64,000 nucleotides of DNA from Piscibacillus salipiscarius JCM 13188 (GTDB taxonomy: Bacteria; Bacillota; Bacilli; Bacillales; Alkalibacillaceae): positions 101,832-165,831 of the forward strand of contig NZ_BBCD01000004.1 in assembly GCF_001311865.1 (NCBI RefSeq), in the 5' to 3' direction. The notes beneath the pieces are model-generated. The model did no database searches. It was not told the origin of the DNA and saw only the letters and a list, made by a program, of their open reading frames with translations. The translations under genes were made by a program, and so were the position numbers. Shown piece by piece: positions 47,473 through 58,083 of the stretch. Numbering within the stretch: position 1 is the stretch's first letter; each line of letters opens with the position of its first letter.

Positions 47473-48192
47473 CTACACCCCTATCTCACTTTTTTCACCG
47501 CTAACGTCAAAGGTCTCCAGTTGCTCACGCCATTTAATGATTAGCGATGTCATCCACATAATTAAAAATGGAAAAAACAATAGATTGATTGTCATCTGGG
47601 TGATCATCTGTGCTGCAAATGATGATGTTATATTAAATAATTGGTAAGTAACAAAAATACCAAATAATAACTCAACCATCCCTAAGAGAAACAGCATTAA
47701 GGATATTTTAAGAAAGCGCTTTTTACCAATACGAAAACCTTCCTTAAATGATTTCCAAGTAGACTTCTCATCAAAAATGCTTAAATAAGGCACCGGGAAG
47801 ACTAATGCTAGTAAGATTAATCCCGGAAGTAAAAATAACATAAAGCCAATGGTCGTCAGAAATGCGGTGATGCAGGCAAATATGAAAACCGTGAACCCGT
47901 TCGCTAAAAAAATGAAGATTGAATTTCTTAAACTGTGGTCTTTACCCATATGTTCGTTGTAAACAAATCGTATATATGGAGTTTGCGCATATAAAAATAA
48001 CAACAACGTCAAAAAACCATTATAGATATCTGCAACTGAATAAATTGAAAAGCTTGGTGTTATAGCATATATGTAGTTCGTTGCAAACGAGTGTATGAGA
48101 AGTAAAGGCAATGTTGTAGTGAGCATGAGTACTAATATTTGTTCAAACTTACCAGTATATAATTCCCATGTATTTTTTAAAGGGTGATCCAT
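47473..48192 (-). CDS. Polytopic membrane protein in the Tad locus
   Basis: 239 residues with about six transmembrane segments, beginning MDHPLKNTWELYTGKFEQIL. It resembles the membrane part of glycerophosphoryl-diester-phosphodiesterase-like proteins (DUF975/YesL-like layouts), but not closely enough to name. It ends 2 bases before the W-x-G repeat gene, so the two are probably coupled; it may help that protein's export or anchoring. Confidence 0.6.
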   Translation of the reverse strand: MDHPLKNTWELYTGKFEQILVLMLTTTLPLLLIHSFATNYIYAITPSFSIYSVADIYNGFLTLLLFLYAQTPYIRFVYNEHMGKDHSLRNSIFIFLANGFTVFIFACITAFLTTIGFMLFLLPGLILLALVFPVPYLSIFDEKSTWKSFKEGFRIGKKRFLKISLMLFLLGMVELLFGIFVTYQLFNITSSFAAQMITQMTINLLFFPFLIMWMTSLIIKWREQLETFDVSGEKSEIGV

Positions 48193-48238
48193 TTTAACCT
48201 CTCCAACTTTTCGCTAGACTTTTAGCTTAATAGACTTC

Positions 48239-49580
48239 CTACTGTTTGCTTTCTTCCATCAGTTCATCTAGACGATTTATCGTTTTTTCATATTCTTCTT
48301 CCATTAGGCTTTTAAGCTCTTCAAATTTATTATCATTAAACTCCGATAGTTTATTTGACCTATCATCTATAAGCTGTTTTAGCTCGTTCTCAGTTTCTTC
48401 ATCAATTTGTTCAGTTTGAACCAAGAGTTGTATGGCGCGGTTATATAATCTACTTTCACGATTAACAAGGTCACGAAACTCTGAGGAAATATCATTTAGC
48501 TCATTGTTTTTATCGATTTTGTCCCAGTTAATGTCTGTTTTCTCTAATGCACTCCAAATATTATTACCCGCTTCACGAACGGCTTCATTTATATTTTTAA
48601 GGGCAGCATCGACTAAACCTTCACCGGATTTAACATTAGTGAATTCACCACCGCCCGCTTCAGCTACTGCCTTTAATTGTTGTTGGGCCTCATTCCCAAC
48701 ATCAAAGCCAATGATATTCACAGCTGTTGCAATTCCTGAATCATGTAAGTTCCTTGCGGCTTTGACAGGGTCTCCTCCACAGGTCTCTTCCCCATCACTT
48801 ATGATATAGACTGTATTTTCCACATCATCATTAGAATTTTCTAATAAATCCTTTTCTGCAGCCTCTATGGATGCTGCTAAAGGAGTCCAACCAACAGGTT
48901 TAAACTTGGATAAAGCCTTATCAAATTTTTTACTGTCATAGTGATTTAATGGGTAAACAACTTCCGTACTAGAACATGACAGCTCTTGATCTGCATCTCT
49001 ACTACTTCCCTTGTGTCCATATACTCTAAGCATTATTTGCGCGTCTTTAGGTAACTCGGAGACAAACTCTTTCAAAGCTTTTTGGCAGATTGCATCTTAG
49101 TCTCACTACCAACATAAGCACCCATACTGCCACTTGCATCCATCAATAATGCTATATGTTTTCTTTTTTCTTCTGACTCTTCACTTTCTTCAGCGCTAGC
49201 CCCCTCAGGTGCTCCTTCAATCGAGAACGTCGGATCAAAGTTTTCATATTTATTTAATGGCGAACTGTAGTCGGCTGCTGTTAACTGTGTTAAGAAAGCG
49301 TATATCTCATCCGGTGTGGCTTCATCTGGGAGTTTTTCAACCTTCTGTTTTACTCTGCTTCTTTAACCTCTTCCATTAAAAACAATTCTCCAGGTCCTTC
49401 TTTAATCATCCCTTCTGCATCAGTTGCTGCCACTGGTACATCAATAGATTCTCCTGCAACGTCTTCTTGATTTTCCTCATTTGAAGATGCATCATGCGAT
49501 TCATTAGAACAACCAGTTATCAATATAAGTAAGATAATTGAAAAGCTTACCCAACTCTTAAACAAACTCATTGAACTCAT
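48239..49580 (-). CDS. von Willebrand A domain lipoprotein, copy 3
   Basis: Start at 49580; lipobox ILITGC. A frame break near 49350 separates the N-terminal ~75 residues from the vWA domain. The MIDAS metal site is complete: DASGSM, then GWTPLAAS, then SDGEETCGGDP. YGHKGSS and LSCSSTEV carry the paired Cys also seen in the other two copies. The C-terminal ~140 residues are coiled coil (EEEYEKTINRLDEL). It is exposed on the cell surface and binds a protein partner through a divalent metal. More diverged than copies 1 and 2. Confidence 0.75.
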
Positions 49581-49624
49581 CTCCCAAAGTTATGAACCAT
49601 TTATATCTGGATACCTTAAACTTT

Positions 49625-50450
49625 TTACCATATTTGCGGATAACGTAATAAGTTTAAACTATCATTTACCCTTTGATTCAATCCCTCTCTATAATAAGTG
49701 TTCCATTTTTCATAAATAGTTTCATAAGTATCTACACTTGTTATGTTAATGTTCTTTGTAATTTTATTTATTGAATTATTCAATTCATCATAAATAACAT
49801 CAGTAATCATACTTTTTAAAATTTTATTATCAAAACTTATTTCAGCTTCATCGAACACTTCTCGATGCTTATAAACAAAATCGAAATCTTTACTATTTTT
49901 AAAACGAGTATGCAACTGTTTGTATTGTATTAAGTTAAACAAAGGCAGATATTTAATGAGTATTTCAAGATCATTATTACTGAAAAAACCTTTATTATTT
50001 ATTTCTTCTAGCAAACTATTAGCTTCTTTCCATCTTTCTTCGAATTCTTCCTGTAGTTGAAACATGTCATTTAAAACTTCATATGCATTTTGGAAATTCC
50101 TTTGATTTGGATCCAATATATCTAGACTAAGAACCTTATTTAAATAGTTTTTTACGGTCGAGTGTGAGTTTAGCTCAACCTGTGTTCTTTCACTTAAATT
50201 TTTGATGTTGTTAACAGTCACTGCAAACATCATATGAGCAGTAAACACATTTTTTAGCTTCATCTTTACTAGTATGTCCGTTTGGATTAATTAGCGCATA
50301 ACCTTTAACATTTCCTATTAATATATTTTTGTATAAAACATAGTAAAATGTTTCTTCGCCATTACAGAATGCACACGGGTTAATTTTTATCTTCTCTAAA
50401 CCTTTTTTATAATTCTTGCTTAATTTATTTACTCTGTTATACATATCCAA
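49625..50450 (-). CDS. Tad-locus paralogue family B, copy 5 (diverged)
   Basis: Start TTG at 50450 or ATG at 50444. One frame break near 50240. It shares the length (~275), the position behind a W-x-G protein, LFNLIQYKQLHTRF (family IQxxQ motif) and the ending LNLLRYPQIW, but little else with copies 1-4. It is unusual in having NPCAFCNGEETFYYV with a CxxC near the N-terminus. It pairs with the second W-x-G protein, as copy 4 pairs with the first. Confidence 0.6.
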
Positions 50451-50494
50451 TAGAAATCACCACAGTTATTCTAGTTTCACACGAATGTTTATAT

Positions 50495-51615
50495 TTAAGA
50501 AAATAACCCTTTAACTTTACTAAAGGCTTTGGTAATTGAGCTCTTAGTAGAATCAACAACTTTTTTGCCAATACTTTTTGAGGTACTTAAGATATCACCT
50601 TTCCAATTGCGTGAAAATAATTGTACCCCTTTAGATATACCATAAATTCCCGTACCAATAGCAGCTATTCCAAGGCCTAACGCCTGGCCCCCAGGGATAG
50701 CCATCACTAAGGCTCCTGTACTAGCAATTGTTTCACCTACATTAGCACCTATCTCTGCTCCAGCAGTAGTTTTAACTGTGCTTTTTGCACCTTCACTTAA
50801 TTGTAAAAATGCTTTTATACTCTCACCAGTTTTATAAGCAGACACAAAAGAATTCAACCCTGCTATACCAGCATTAAACTTAGATAGCGCCCCCATACTG
50901 GCCCAAGTCTTTTTTAACGTTTTGAAAGTCCGCATTTTGTAATAAGTCCTTAGCAGATTGCTTCACTAATGAGCTGTATTTATTTAAACCTTTTCTATTT
51001 AATTCATCGGACATACTTACATCTGTACTATCTACAGCTAGTGCTTTAATTTCTTTTACAGAATTAAAAGCTTCATAACTATTAGATGCAGTATCATAAA
51101 TGTTGACAGCTGTATTATTATCATCTAATAATAACTTGGAGCCATTAAGGGCAATATTATTAGCAAACCTTCCTAAACTAAGTTTGCCATCAGATAATCC
51201 AAATGGGTTATCTGATAAATTATACTGCTGTATATTAGACCGTTTAATATAAAGTCTGCTGATTTAAAAGCACTACCTTCATAGAAAGCTATCGAGTAAC
51301 CAGCCCTGCTGTTCCAATGGTTTAATTCACTATCACTAATACTTAAACTAGAAAAACTTCTAGTCATTAATTGATTCCCATATGGGTTCCAGGGAGAACT
51401 AGGCGGCACACCAAACTCTGTTCCATTGATTTTCGTATCAGTTTCTTCGCCTTCCCACTGAAGATTAGATCCATCCCAAGGTTTACCTTCCCATGGATTT
51501 CCTTCCCATGTATTACCAGACCATGGACTAACAGCGTGGAGAGCCGGAATTAATAATGGAGATAACGTTATATACAATTGATAAAATAACACTCTTTTTG
51601 AACCACTTTTTCATC
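50495..51615 (-). CDS. Secreted W-x-G repeat protein with glycine-rich C-terminus, copy 2
   Basis: ~373 residues after at least three frame repairs (near 51590, 51230 and 50935). Start ATG at 51615 (MKKWFKKS), signal ending IPALHAV, then WSGNT, WEGNP, WEGKP, WDGSN. The middle (ANNIALNGSKLLLDDNNTAV) differs from copy 1. The C-terminus is again alike: AIPGGQALGLGIAAIGTGIYG, NWKGDILSTSKS, SKVKGLFS. Shared ends with a swapped middle are typical of modular secreted proteins. Confidence 0.6.
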
Positions 51616-51659
51616 TAACCACCCCGTAAATTTAATTTTCGGGGTATTTAACGCTATCT

Positions 51660-53095
51660 TTATAAGTGTTTGATATCACTCTTCTGATGTTTGGGATTTA
51701 TATTTTTGTTCAACCATTTTTTAGCTTCCTGTAACGATTTTTCACTGATTTCTTCCATATCTTTTTCAAGTTGGTTTCCTGTTTCTTCGATTTTTTCCAT
51801 AACTGTACTAATTCTGTTTTTAAGTTCCTTGCTTTGTTCATAAGTTATGAATTCAATTTCCTCTAATACATCAGCAAAGCTATGCAAATTATTATCTACG
51901 CCTAATGTAGTGAAATACCAATCGTTACTTATACCAAGGATGTCAAAGTAATTATCGGTTTCCTGAACTTCTATGTCATACATAGCATCATCTTTCCATT
52001 GATTCCATGACTCTAACACCTTCTCAGCTCTATCGAACTCTTTTTGTAGTTCTTCCTCATTACTTGCAGAAGCGAAGATTCCACCAGAAACTTCGGCCAT
52101 CATCTCGAGTTGTTTTTGTGCTTCGGCATCCGTTTGGAAACCAATGATGTTGATAATAGGCTGAGCATTAGACTTAGATAGTTCTTTTGCTACAGCTATA
52201 GGGTCTCCATCACATGTTTCGATCCCATCACTTACTACATAAATTAATTGGTATTCTTTTTAGCATCAAATTGACTTAGTGCTTCTTGCGATTGTTTTAG
52301 AGCGTCCGCTAAAGGGGTCCATCCCATTGGTTTGAATTGATTTAAAGATTTTTTGAATTTATCTTCATTGTAAATATTAAATCCATATACCTGTTCAATC
52401 GCATTACATGACATTTCTTTATCACTATCTGCTCCTGTCCCTTTGTGCCCATAAACTCTAAGAGACACGTTGGCTTCTTCAGGAACTTCGGACAAGAATT
52501 CTTTAATAGATTTCTTAGCTACATCCATCCTAGTTCCATTACCAGCTGGATTCGCCATTGATCCACTCGAATCTAATATAACTTCAACATTATAATTCTC
52601 TTTAAAATGAAACTTAGTATCTGGTAAGTCAGGGTTACCAAAGGAAGCAAACTCCCACTTTTTTATTACATCCTCAGGATTTGGATAATCCTGAGCCACT
52701 AACCAGTACATTTTTCTTAAAAACCTCTCATATTCTTCATCAGTTGGGTTTTTACTCATCGGGCCAACGTCTTGCATAGCTTCTTTTATCTCTTGATCTA
52801 GATCATAAATACTATCTGCGTTTGCAAATCTACCTGGTGATTGACTAGCCAGCCCTTCCACATTCGTTGGAATTGGGTCAAGTTCTTCTAGTGTTATTTC
52901 AGGCTCTTCATCTTGACTTTCTTTAACATCCTCTGTCTCATTACTCTCTTCTTGGTCTTGATCAGAAGTAGTTACAGTTTCATTCTCAATTTCAGGGTCA
53001 GAATCTTCAGGATGAGGCTTGGTGCTATCACTGTTACTACAACCTGAAATGAATAACACTATTAATAGAACATACAATGGTTTAAGTTTCATCAT
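51660..53095 (-). CDS. von Willebrand A domain lipoprotein, copy 2
   Basis: Start 53095; lipobox LFISGC. One frame break near 52245 (KKNTN against LIYVVSDGIETC). MIDAS: DSSGSM, GWTPLADAL, SDGIETCDGDP. The segment from WEFASFG to EQVYGFN is almost identical to copy 1 in protein and DNA, while both flanks differ. Acidic N-terminal linker, coiled-coil C-terminus. Repaired length ~478 residues. Confidence 0.78.
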
Positions 53096-53115
53096 TACTA
53101 CCTCTTTATTAAAAA

Positions 53116-54537
53116 CTAATCATCCTGTGTGGTTTGTTTATTATATTTCTCTTCAACAATTTTTCTTGCTTCTTCTAAATTTTTATCTCTTAACTCTTCG
53201 AGATCTTTTTCAAGTTGATCAACTGTAGAATCTATCTCACTTATTACAGTATCTATTCTGCTTTTCATTTCAGAAAGTTGATCAATTGTGAAAAAACCTA
53301 AATCTTGGGATACATTTACTACCGCTTTCATTTGATTACTTGTCGACATCGTTGTAAATGACCACTCATTATGAAGCCCCATAATGTCGAAGCTACTATT
53401 GACTCTTTTTGCCTCTAGATCTTGCATAGCATCATCTTTCCAGTCTTTCCATGCGTCTAATACTTCTTCTGCACGCTCGAACTCCTCTTGTAGTTCTTCT
53501 TCATTGCTTGCTGAAGCAAAAATACCGCCAGAAACTTCGGCCATCTTTTCGAGTTGTTTTTGTGCTTCGGCATCCGTTTGGAAACCAATGATATTGATAA
53601 TCGGCTGAGCATTAGACTTAGATAACTCTTTTGCTACGGCTACAGGGTCCCCATCACACGTTTCGATTCCATCACTCACAACATAAATTAAATTCGTATT
53701 CTTTTTTGAGTCAAATTGACTCAAGGCTTCTTGCGACTGTTTCAAGGCATCCGCTAAAGGAGTCCATCCCATTGGTTTGAATTGATTTAAGGATTTTTGG
53801 AATTTGTCTTCATGGTAAGTATTAAACCCATATACCTGTTCAATCGCATTACACGACATCTCCTTGTCACTGTCTGCTCCTGTTCCTTTGTGCCCATAAA
53901 CTCTAAGAGATACGTTTGCTTCTTCAGGAACTTCGGATAAAAATTCTTTAATAGATTTCTTAGCTACATCCATCCTAGTTCCATTACCTGCTGGGTTAGC
54001 CATGGATCCACTCGAATCTAAAATAATTTCAACATTATAATTCTCTTTAAAATGAAACTTAGAATCTGGTAAATCCGGACTTCCGAAAGATGCAAACTCC
54101 CACTTTTTAATAACATTCTCAGGGTTAGGATAATTTTCTTTTACTAGACTATAAATAAAACGCAAGTACTTCTCATATTCTTCATCAGTAGGGTTTTCAC
54201 TCATTGGACCTAACTGATTCATTTCCTTCTTAAGTTCATCTTCTAAATCATATACACTTTTTGGGTCAGCAAACTTTCCGCTGGTTTGTTTAGCTAAACC
54301 TTCAACATCTGTTGGTATGGGTTTAAAGTCATTTAAAGTCAAGCCTTCTTCTGCTTCTGCTGCTTGTTTATCAGCTGCTTTTTCTTCTGTTTGATTCTCA
54401 TCATTTTGGGGTTCGCTTTCACTGTTTTCAGTTTTCGTCTGGTCATTATCACTATCTGAATTTTTAGGAGTATCATCTTCTTTATTACAACCTGTAAATA
54501 CTATTAAAATAATCAGAATTAATGTTAACCAACGCAT
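53116..54537 (-). CDS. von Willebrand A domain lipoprotein, copy 1
   Basis: 473 residues, unbroken. Lipobox IVFTGC; acidic Asn/Asp/Glu/Gln-rich linker (~20-70); vWA domain (~165-345) with MIDAS residues DSSGSM, GWTPLADAL and SDGIETCDGDP; C-terminal coiled coil (~400-470). The two Cys near YGHKGTG..EMSCN and DGIETC probably form a disulfide. The start may lie upstream: an A10 tract (54537-54546) separates it from ATGACA with a better site, and one more A would put both in frame. It directly follows the Flp pilin gene. Confidence 0.82.
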   Translation of the reverse strand: MRWLTLILIILIVFTGCNKEDDTPKNSDSDNDQTKTENSESEPQNDENQTEEKAADKQAAEAEEGLTLNDFKPIPTDVEGLAKQTSGKFADPKSVYDLEDELKKEMNQLGPMSENPTDEEYEKYLRFIYSLVKENYPNPENVIKKWEFASFGSPDLPDSKFHFKENYNVEIILDSSGSMANPAGNGTRMDVAKKSIKEFLSEVPEEANVSLRVYGHKGTGADSDKEMSCNAIEQVYGFNTYHEDKFQKSLNQFKPMGWTPLADALKQSQEALSQFDSKKNTNLIYVVSDGIETCDGDPVAVAKELSKSNAQPIINIIGFQTDAEAQKQLEKMAEVSGGIFASASNEEELQEEFERAEEVLDAWKDWKDDAMQDLEAKRVNSSFDIMGLHNEWSFTTMSTSNQMKAVVNVSQDLGFFTIDQLSEMKSRIDTVISEIDSTVDQLEKDLEELRDKNLEEARKIVEEKYNKQTTQDD

Positions 54538-54610
54538 TTTTTTTTTGTCATATTTTAAAAATCCCCTGTTCTAGTGCAAATTTAGTATCCAGTAAGCATA
54601 TTGAATACTA

Positions 54611-54829
54611 TTAATTTCCTGACCCTATTTTTTCAATTAAATTCCCAAACTTAGTTACCAAAGTATCACCAAATTTCCCCTCACTAAACGCTTGCGAAAT
54701 CACTCCTACTAAAATCACAATTACTGCCGCAATACCAATCCACTCTAATGTCTGTGAACCTCTTTCATCCTGCTTAAAACCTTCCACCTTGTTCATCATT
54801 CTAGTGTACATACCTACTAAAAAGTTCAT
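54611..54829 (-). CDS. Flp/type IVb pilin-like protein
   Basis: 72 residues behind AAGGAGGAA. The prepilin site ERG/SQTLEW has Glu at +5, followed by the helix IGIAAVIVILVGVIS. It would be the main pilus subunit or a pseudopilin of this Tad system. It is longer at the N-terminus than many Flp pilins (~23 residues before the cut). Confidence 0.82.
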   Translation of the reverse strand: MNFLVGMYTRMMNKVEGFKQDERGSQTLEWIGIAAVIVILVGVISQAFSEGKFGDTLVTKFGNLIEKIGSGN

Positions 54830-54851
54830 TTAAAATTCCTCCTTATATTTT

Positions 54852-55790
54852 TTAAAATAAATTAAATATGCTATTATCACCCATCAACATATTCATGATC
54901 ATTAGCCCTGCAATGATCAGTATGGAAACGGGTGCTATTAAAAAAAGTTGTCACTAAGGTTACTTTTGGCGATGCCTTAGCAGCAAGTTCTTTTACCTGT
55001 TCTTGCCTAATTTGTCTAAGGTCATCGGCTTGCACTTTGAAGGTTTGGGCTATCGGAATTCCTAGTTGCAAACCTTGAATTAACCCCTTAATTAAAGATT
55101 GGAATTCATCATTATCATTCCGTTTAAGTAATTCTCTGTAAGCTTTCTCTCTTGGAACACCTAAATCAATTTCTTGGTTGAACCTTGAGAATTCTTCTCT
55201 GATTGGCCCATCAAAGTGAAGGATGACTTCTCTTAATGCCTGGTCCAGACTCACACCAGCTTGCAAACTTGTGCTAATCGTATCCATAAAGTCTGGTAAG
55301 TCACGTCTAATCGCTTGCTGGCGTTTTTTTTACTTCTCTTCTAATCAAAATAATTGGTAAAAAATAACCAAGCACTGGGTTAAACACCAACATATATTGA
55401 GAAAATGGTAGCCCTATTAGAACGGCAAGAACCCCTGAAATAAAACCGATTATTAATAGAAAAATCTTTAAACCTTGAAATCTAGCAACTGTCAGTTTTA
55501 AAGGGTTCCCTGATTTTCTGAGCCATTCTTCTACCATGAAATTTTCACTAAAGAAGTTAATGCGCTGTCCTAGATCAGAAAATTCATCTGCATACTTTGT
55601 CATGAATTGAAAGAGTTCAGCTCTTCTATTTTTCTTTTTCTCTCTTTTCTCGAACGGGTCTGTATCTGTTACATCCGATACATGATCTAGCACGTCTCGT
55701 TTATTATTCAGAAAACGACCAATAATGCTTTAAAAAGAGCAATGTACAAAACCAAAACGCTATTATTGAGAGTATGATTAATGCATCCAT
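54852..55790 (-). CDS. tadC: Tad pilus platform protein TadC
   Basis: ATG at 55790 (MDALIILSIIAFWF). Three frame breaks (near 55705, 55310 and 54940) are needed to join KRDVLDHVSDVTD, REVKKRQQAIRRDLPDFMD, SLQAGVSLDQALREV and KVTLVTTFFLIAPVSILIIAGL, ending at 54852. Repaired length ~312 residues. This is a type II secretion F-domain protein; with TadB it forms the inner-membrane platform. Confidence 0.8.
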
Positions 55791-55793
55791 AGG

Positions 55794-56723
55794 CTACACC
55801 TTTATATCCGTAATTTTTCGTATGAGAACAAACGATAGAACAATTGATCCAACGAATAGGAAGAGCATGACGAGTCCGAACCCCGACCAAAGTGGATCAA
55901 TGAATCCCTCGATGACGTTGTTCATAACGAGTAACAAAAATACTGGAAGAGCTGGAACGATAAATGAAATATATTTTTGTTCAGATGTCATGGTTTTGAT
56001 AATTTGGTTTAATACTTTGCGATCTTCGAATGTATTGGCCATTGTTTCAAGTGTGAGAGCGAGATTTCCGCCTGTTTTCTTCTGAATTAATAGAGTTGCT
56101 ATAAAGAGATTAAAGTCTCGTGATTTATTTCTTTTCTGAACTTCTCTAAGTGCTCTGTCTAATGTGACTCCCATTTTGAGTTCATTAGAAATTCTTTTGA
56201 ATTCTGCTCCTGCTGGTCCGCTTAATTCTCTTGCGACTATGTCGATTCCCTGGTTGACCGTTAAGCCTGACCTCGCTGCGTTACCGAGTAACCTACATAC
56301 TTCACTCAGTTGCTCATTAAACCTTGCTTCGTAACTGTTTTTTCTAAAATAGAATAATAGATAGTTAGCAATAAATAAGAGTAATATTGGAAGAAGCAAG
56401 CTGACTTTAAGCGACATGCCAAATATAGAAGACATCATGACAAAGAGTGCCATGTAACCAACAATTAAGATTCCGAGATATTCAGAAGGTAAAAGTTTCA
56501 AATTCGCATTATGTAGTTTATCTTTGAGGGCTTGGGAGGACTCTCTTTCATCAAAGCGATCTCCCCATTTACTGATAAAACTTTTACGTTCTTCTTCTGG
56601 AAACCATTCTTTTACTTTCATATTCCATTCTTTCTTTTGAGACCTAAACCCTAGGAAATAGTAGCCAGCCATAAGCAAGGATAAAATAGCTAAGCTATAA
56701 AGTATAGACACTGCTATGTTCAT
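55794..56723 (-). CDS. tadB: Tad pilus platform protein TadB
   Basis: ATG at 56723 (MNIAVSILYSLAIL) behind GGGAGG. About 309 residues, with the T2SSF domain in CRLLGNAARSGLTVNQGID and KKTGGNLALTLETMANTFEDR, and C-terminal helices. It overlaps the tadA end by 29 bases and lies 3 bases before tadC. Confidence 0.87.
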   Translation of the reverse strand: MNIAVSILYSLAILSLLMAGYYFLGFRSQKKEWNMKVKEWFPEEERKSFISKWGDRFDERESSQALKDKLHNANLKLLPSEYLGILIVGYMALFVMMSSIFGMSLKVSLLLPILLLFIANYLLFYFRKNSYEARFNEQLSEVCRLLGNAARSGLTVNQGIDIVARELSGPAGAEFKRISNELKMGVTLDRALREVQKRNKSRDFNLFIATLLIQKKTGGNLALTLETMANTFEDRKVLNQIIKTMTSEQKYISFIVPALPVFLLLVMNNVIEGFIDPLWSGFGLVMLFLFVGSIVLSFVLIRKITDIKV

Positions 56724-58065
56724 CGCTATAAACCTCCCTCGTCTCAAAGAAAGATGGGCTGATTTCAATTCCATGAACTCTTAAATGTGGTAGACATTTA
56801 GGTATAATACCAGTTGGTGTAAATTGGCCAATAACGTTGCCTTCTTCATCCATACCAGTACGTTGGAATTTAAATATGTCTCTTACTTCGATTTTCCCAC
56901 TAGCTGTTTTTTCAACTTCTGATATATTCATGATTTTACGTGTACCATCTGTTAACCTTTGAACTTGAACGATATAATCTAGAGCTCCCGTAATGTAATC
57001 TCGAATAACTCCTGTTGTTAAATCCATTCCTGCCATAATAACCATGCCTTCCACACGATTAATAGCATCAATTGGCGTATTAGCGTGAACGGTTGTGAGT
57101 GAACCTTCGTGACCTGTATTCATGGCTTGCAGCATATCAAATGCTTCAGGGCCACGGACCTCACCCACGATGATTCGGTCTGGTCTCATTCTTAGAGAGT
57201 TTTTAACCAATTGTCTAATGGTGATTTCGCCTTCACCTTCAACGTTTGGCGGGCGAGCTTCCATTCCAACTGCATTCGGCCTTTCTAACCTTAACTCTGC
57301 TGAATCCTCAATGGTAATGACACGTTCTTTTTTCGGGATGGATTTTGCTAAGGCATTGAGGAGTGTCGTCTTACCACTACCCGTTCCTCCAGAGATTAGG
57401 ACGCTTAGTTTTGTTTTGGTTATGGCTTGCATGAATTTAGACATCTCATCAGTAAATGTCCCAAATTCCTGTAGATCATCCATTGTAAACGGAGTTTTAC
57501 GGAATTTTCTTACTGACAATAGTGTTCCGCCTAAGCTAATGGGATTAATAACTGCATTCACACGACTACCATCTGGTAATCTAGCATCGACCATTGGTGA
57601 ACTCTCATCAATACGTCTACCAAGTGGCGCTACGACCCGGTCAACAATGTGACGAACGTGATCTTCATCCTTAAAGGAGACATTTACTCGTTCAAGTTGA
57701 CCCCGTCTTTCCACGTATACTTCATTAGGGGCATTGACTAGTATTTCTGTTATATCCTCATCTTTTAGTAAAGGTTCCAGTGGTCCAAAACCAACACTTT
57801 CATCAATTAACATTGAAAGCATTCGTTTTTTATCTTGCTTAGGGATGACTACTTTTTCTTCAGACATAAACTGGTTAACCAGTCGCTCAATTTTTAAACG
57901 TTTATCAGAATCACTTAAACTTGTAATTTGTTCAAGGTTCACCTCAGTTAGTAAACGAGATTTATAGTGTTCGACCAATTCTTCAATATAGCCGAAATTT
58001 GATCGGACGTTGGACTCCAGTTCGTTCTCTAACTTTTCTTTTGATTCCCTTTGAAAAAGCGACAT
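56695..58065 (-). CDS. tadA: Tad pilus assembly ATPase TadA (CpaF)
   Basis: 456 residues. Walker A ISGGTGSGKTT, Asp box VITIEDSAELRL, Walker B RIIVGEVRGPEAFDM and His box GSLTTVHANTP, all as in GspE/VirB11-type secretion ATPases. It powers pilus assembly. The last ~15 residues after SPSFFE look unusual and run into tadB; a one-base error could hide an earlier stop. Confidence 0.92.
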   Translation of the reverse strand: MSLFQRESKEKLENELESNVRSNFGYIEELVEHYKSRLLTEVNLEQITSLSDSDKRLKIERLVNQFMSEEKVVIPKQDKKRMLSMLIDESVGFGPLEPLLKDEDITEILVNAPNEVYVERRGQLERVNVSFKDEDHVRHIVDRVVAPLGRRIDESSPMVDARLPDGSRVNAVINPISLGGTLLSVRKFRKTPFTMDDLQEFGTFTDEMSKFMQAITKTKLSVLISGGTGSGKTTLLNALAKSIPKKERVITIEDSAELRLERPNAVGMEARPPNVEGEGEITIRQLVKNSLRMRPDRIIVGEVRGPEAFDMLQAMNTGHEGSLTTVHANTPIDAINRVEGMVIMAGMDLTTGVIRDYITGALDYIVQVQRLTDGTRKIMNISEVEKTASGKIEVRDIFKFQRTGMDEEGNVIGQFTPTGIIPKCLPHLRVHGIEISPSFFETREVYSDEHSSVYTL

Positions 58066-58083
58066 ACTTTCACCCCTTTCACA

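Noticed and set aside
46150..51615. WXG100-type (ESX) secreted proteins
   Set aside because: The W-x-G motif is repeated near a Sec signal peptide; there is no helix-turn-helix WXG100 fold and no EssC-type ATPase nearby.
57122..57652. 176-codon open frame on the plus strand inside tadA
   Set aside because: It is the antisense shadow of a strongly conserved ATPase gene; composition is typical of an opposite-strand frame.
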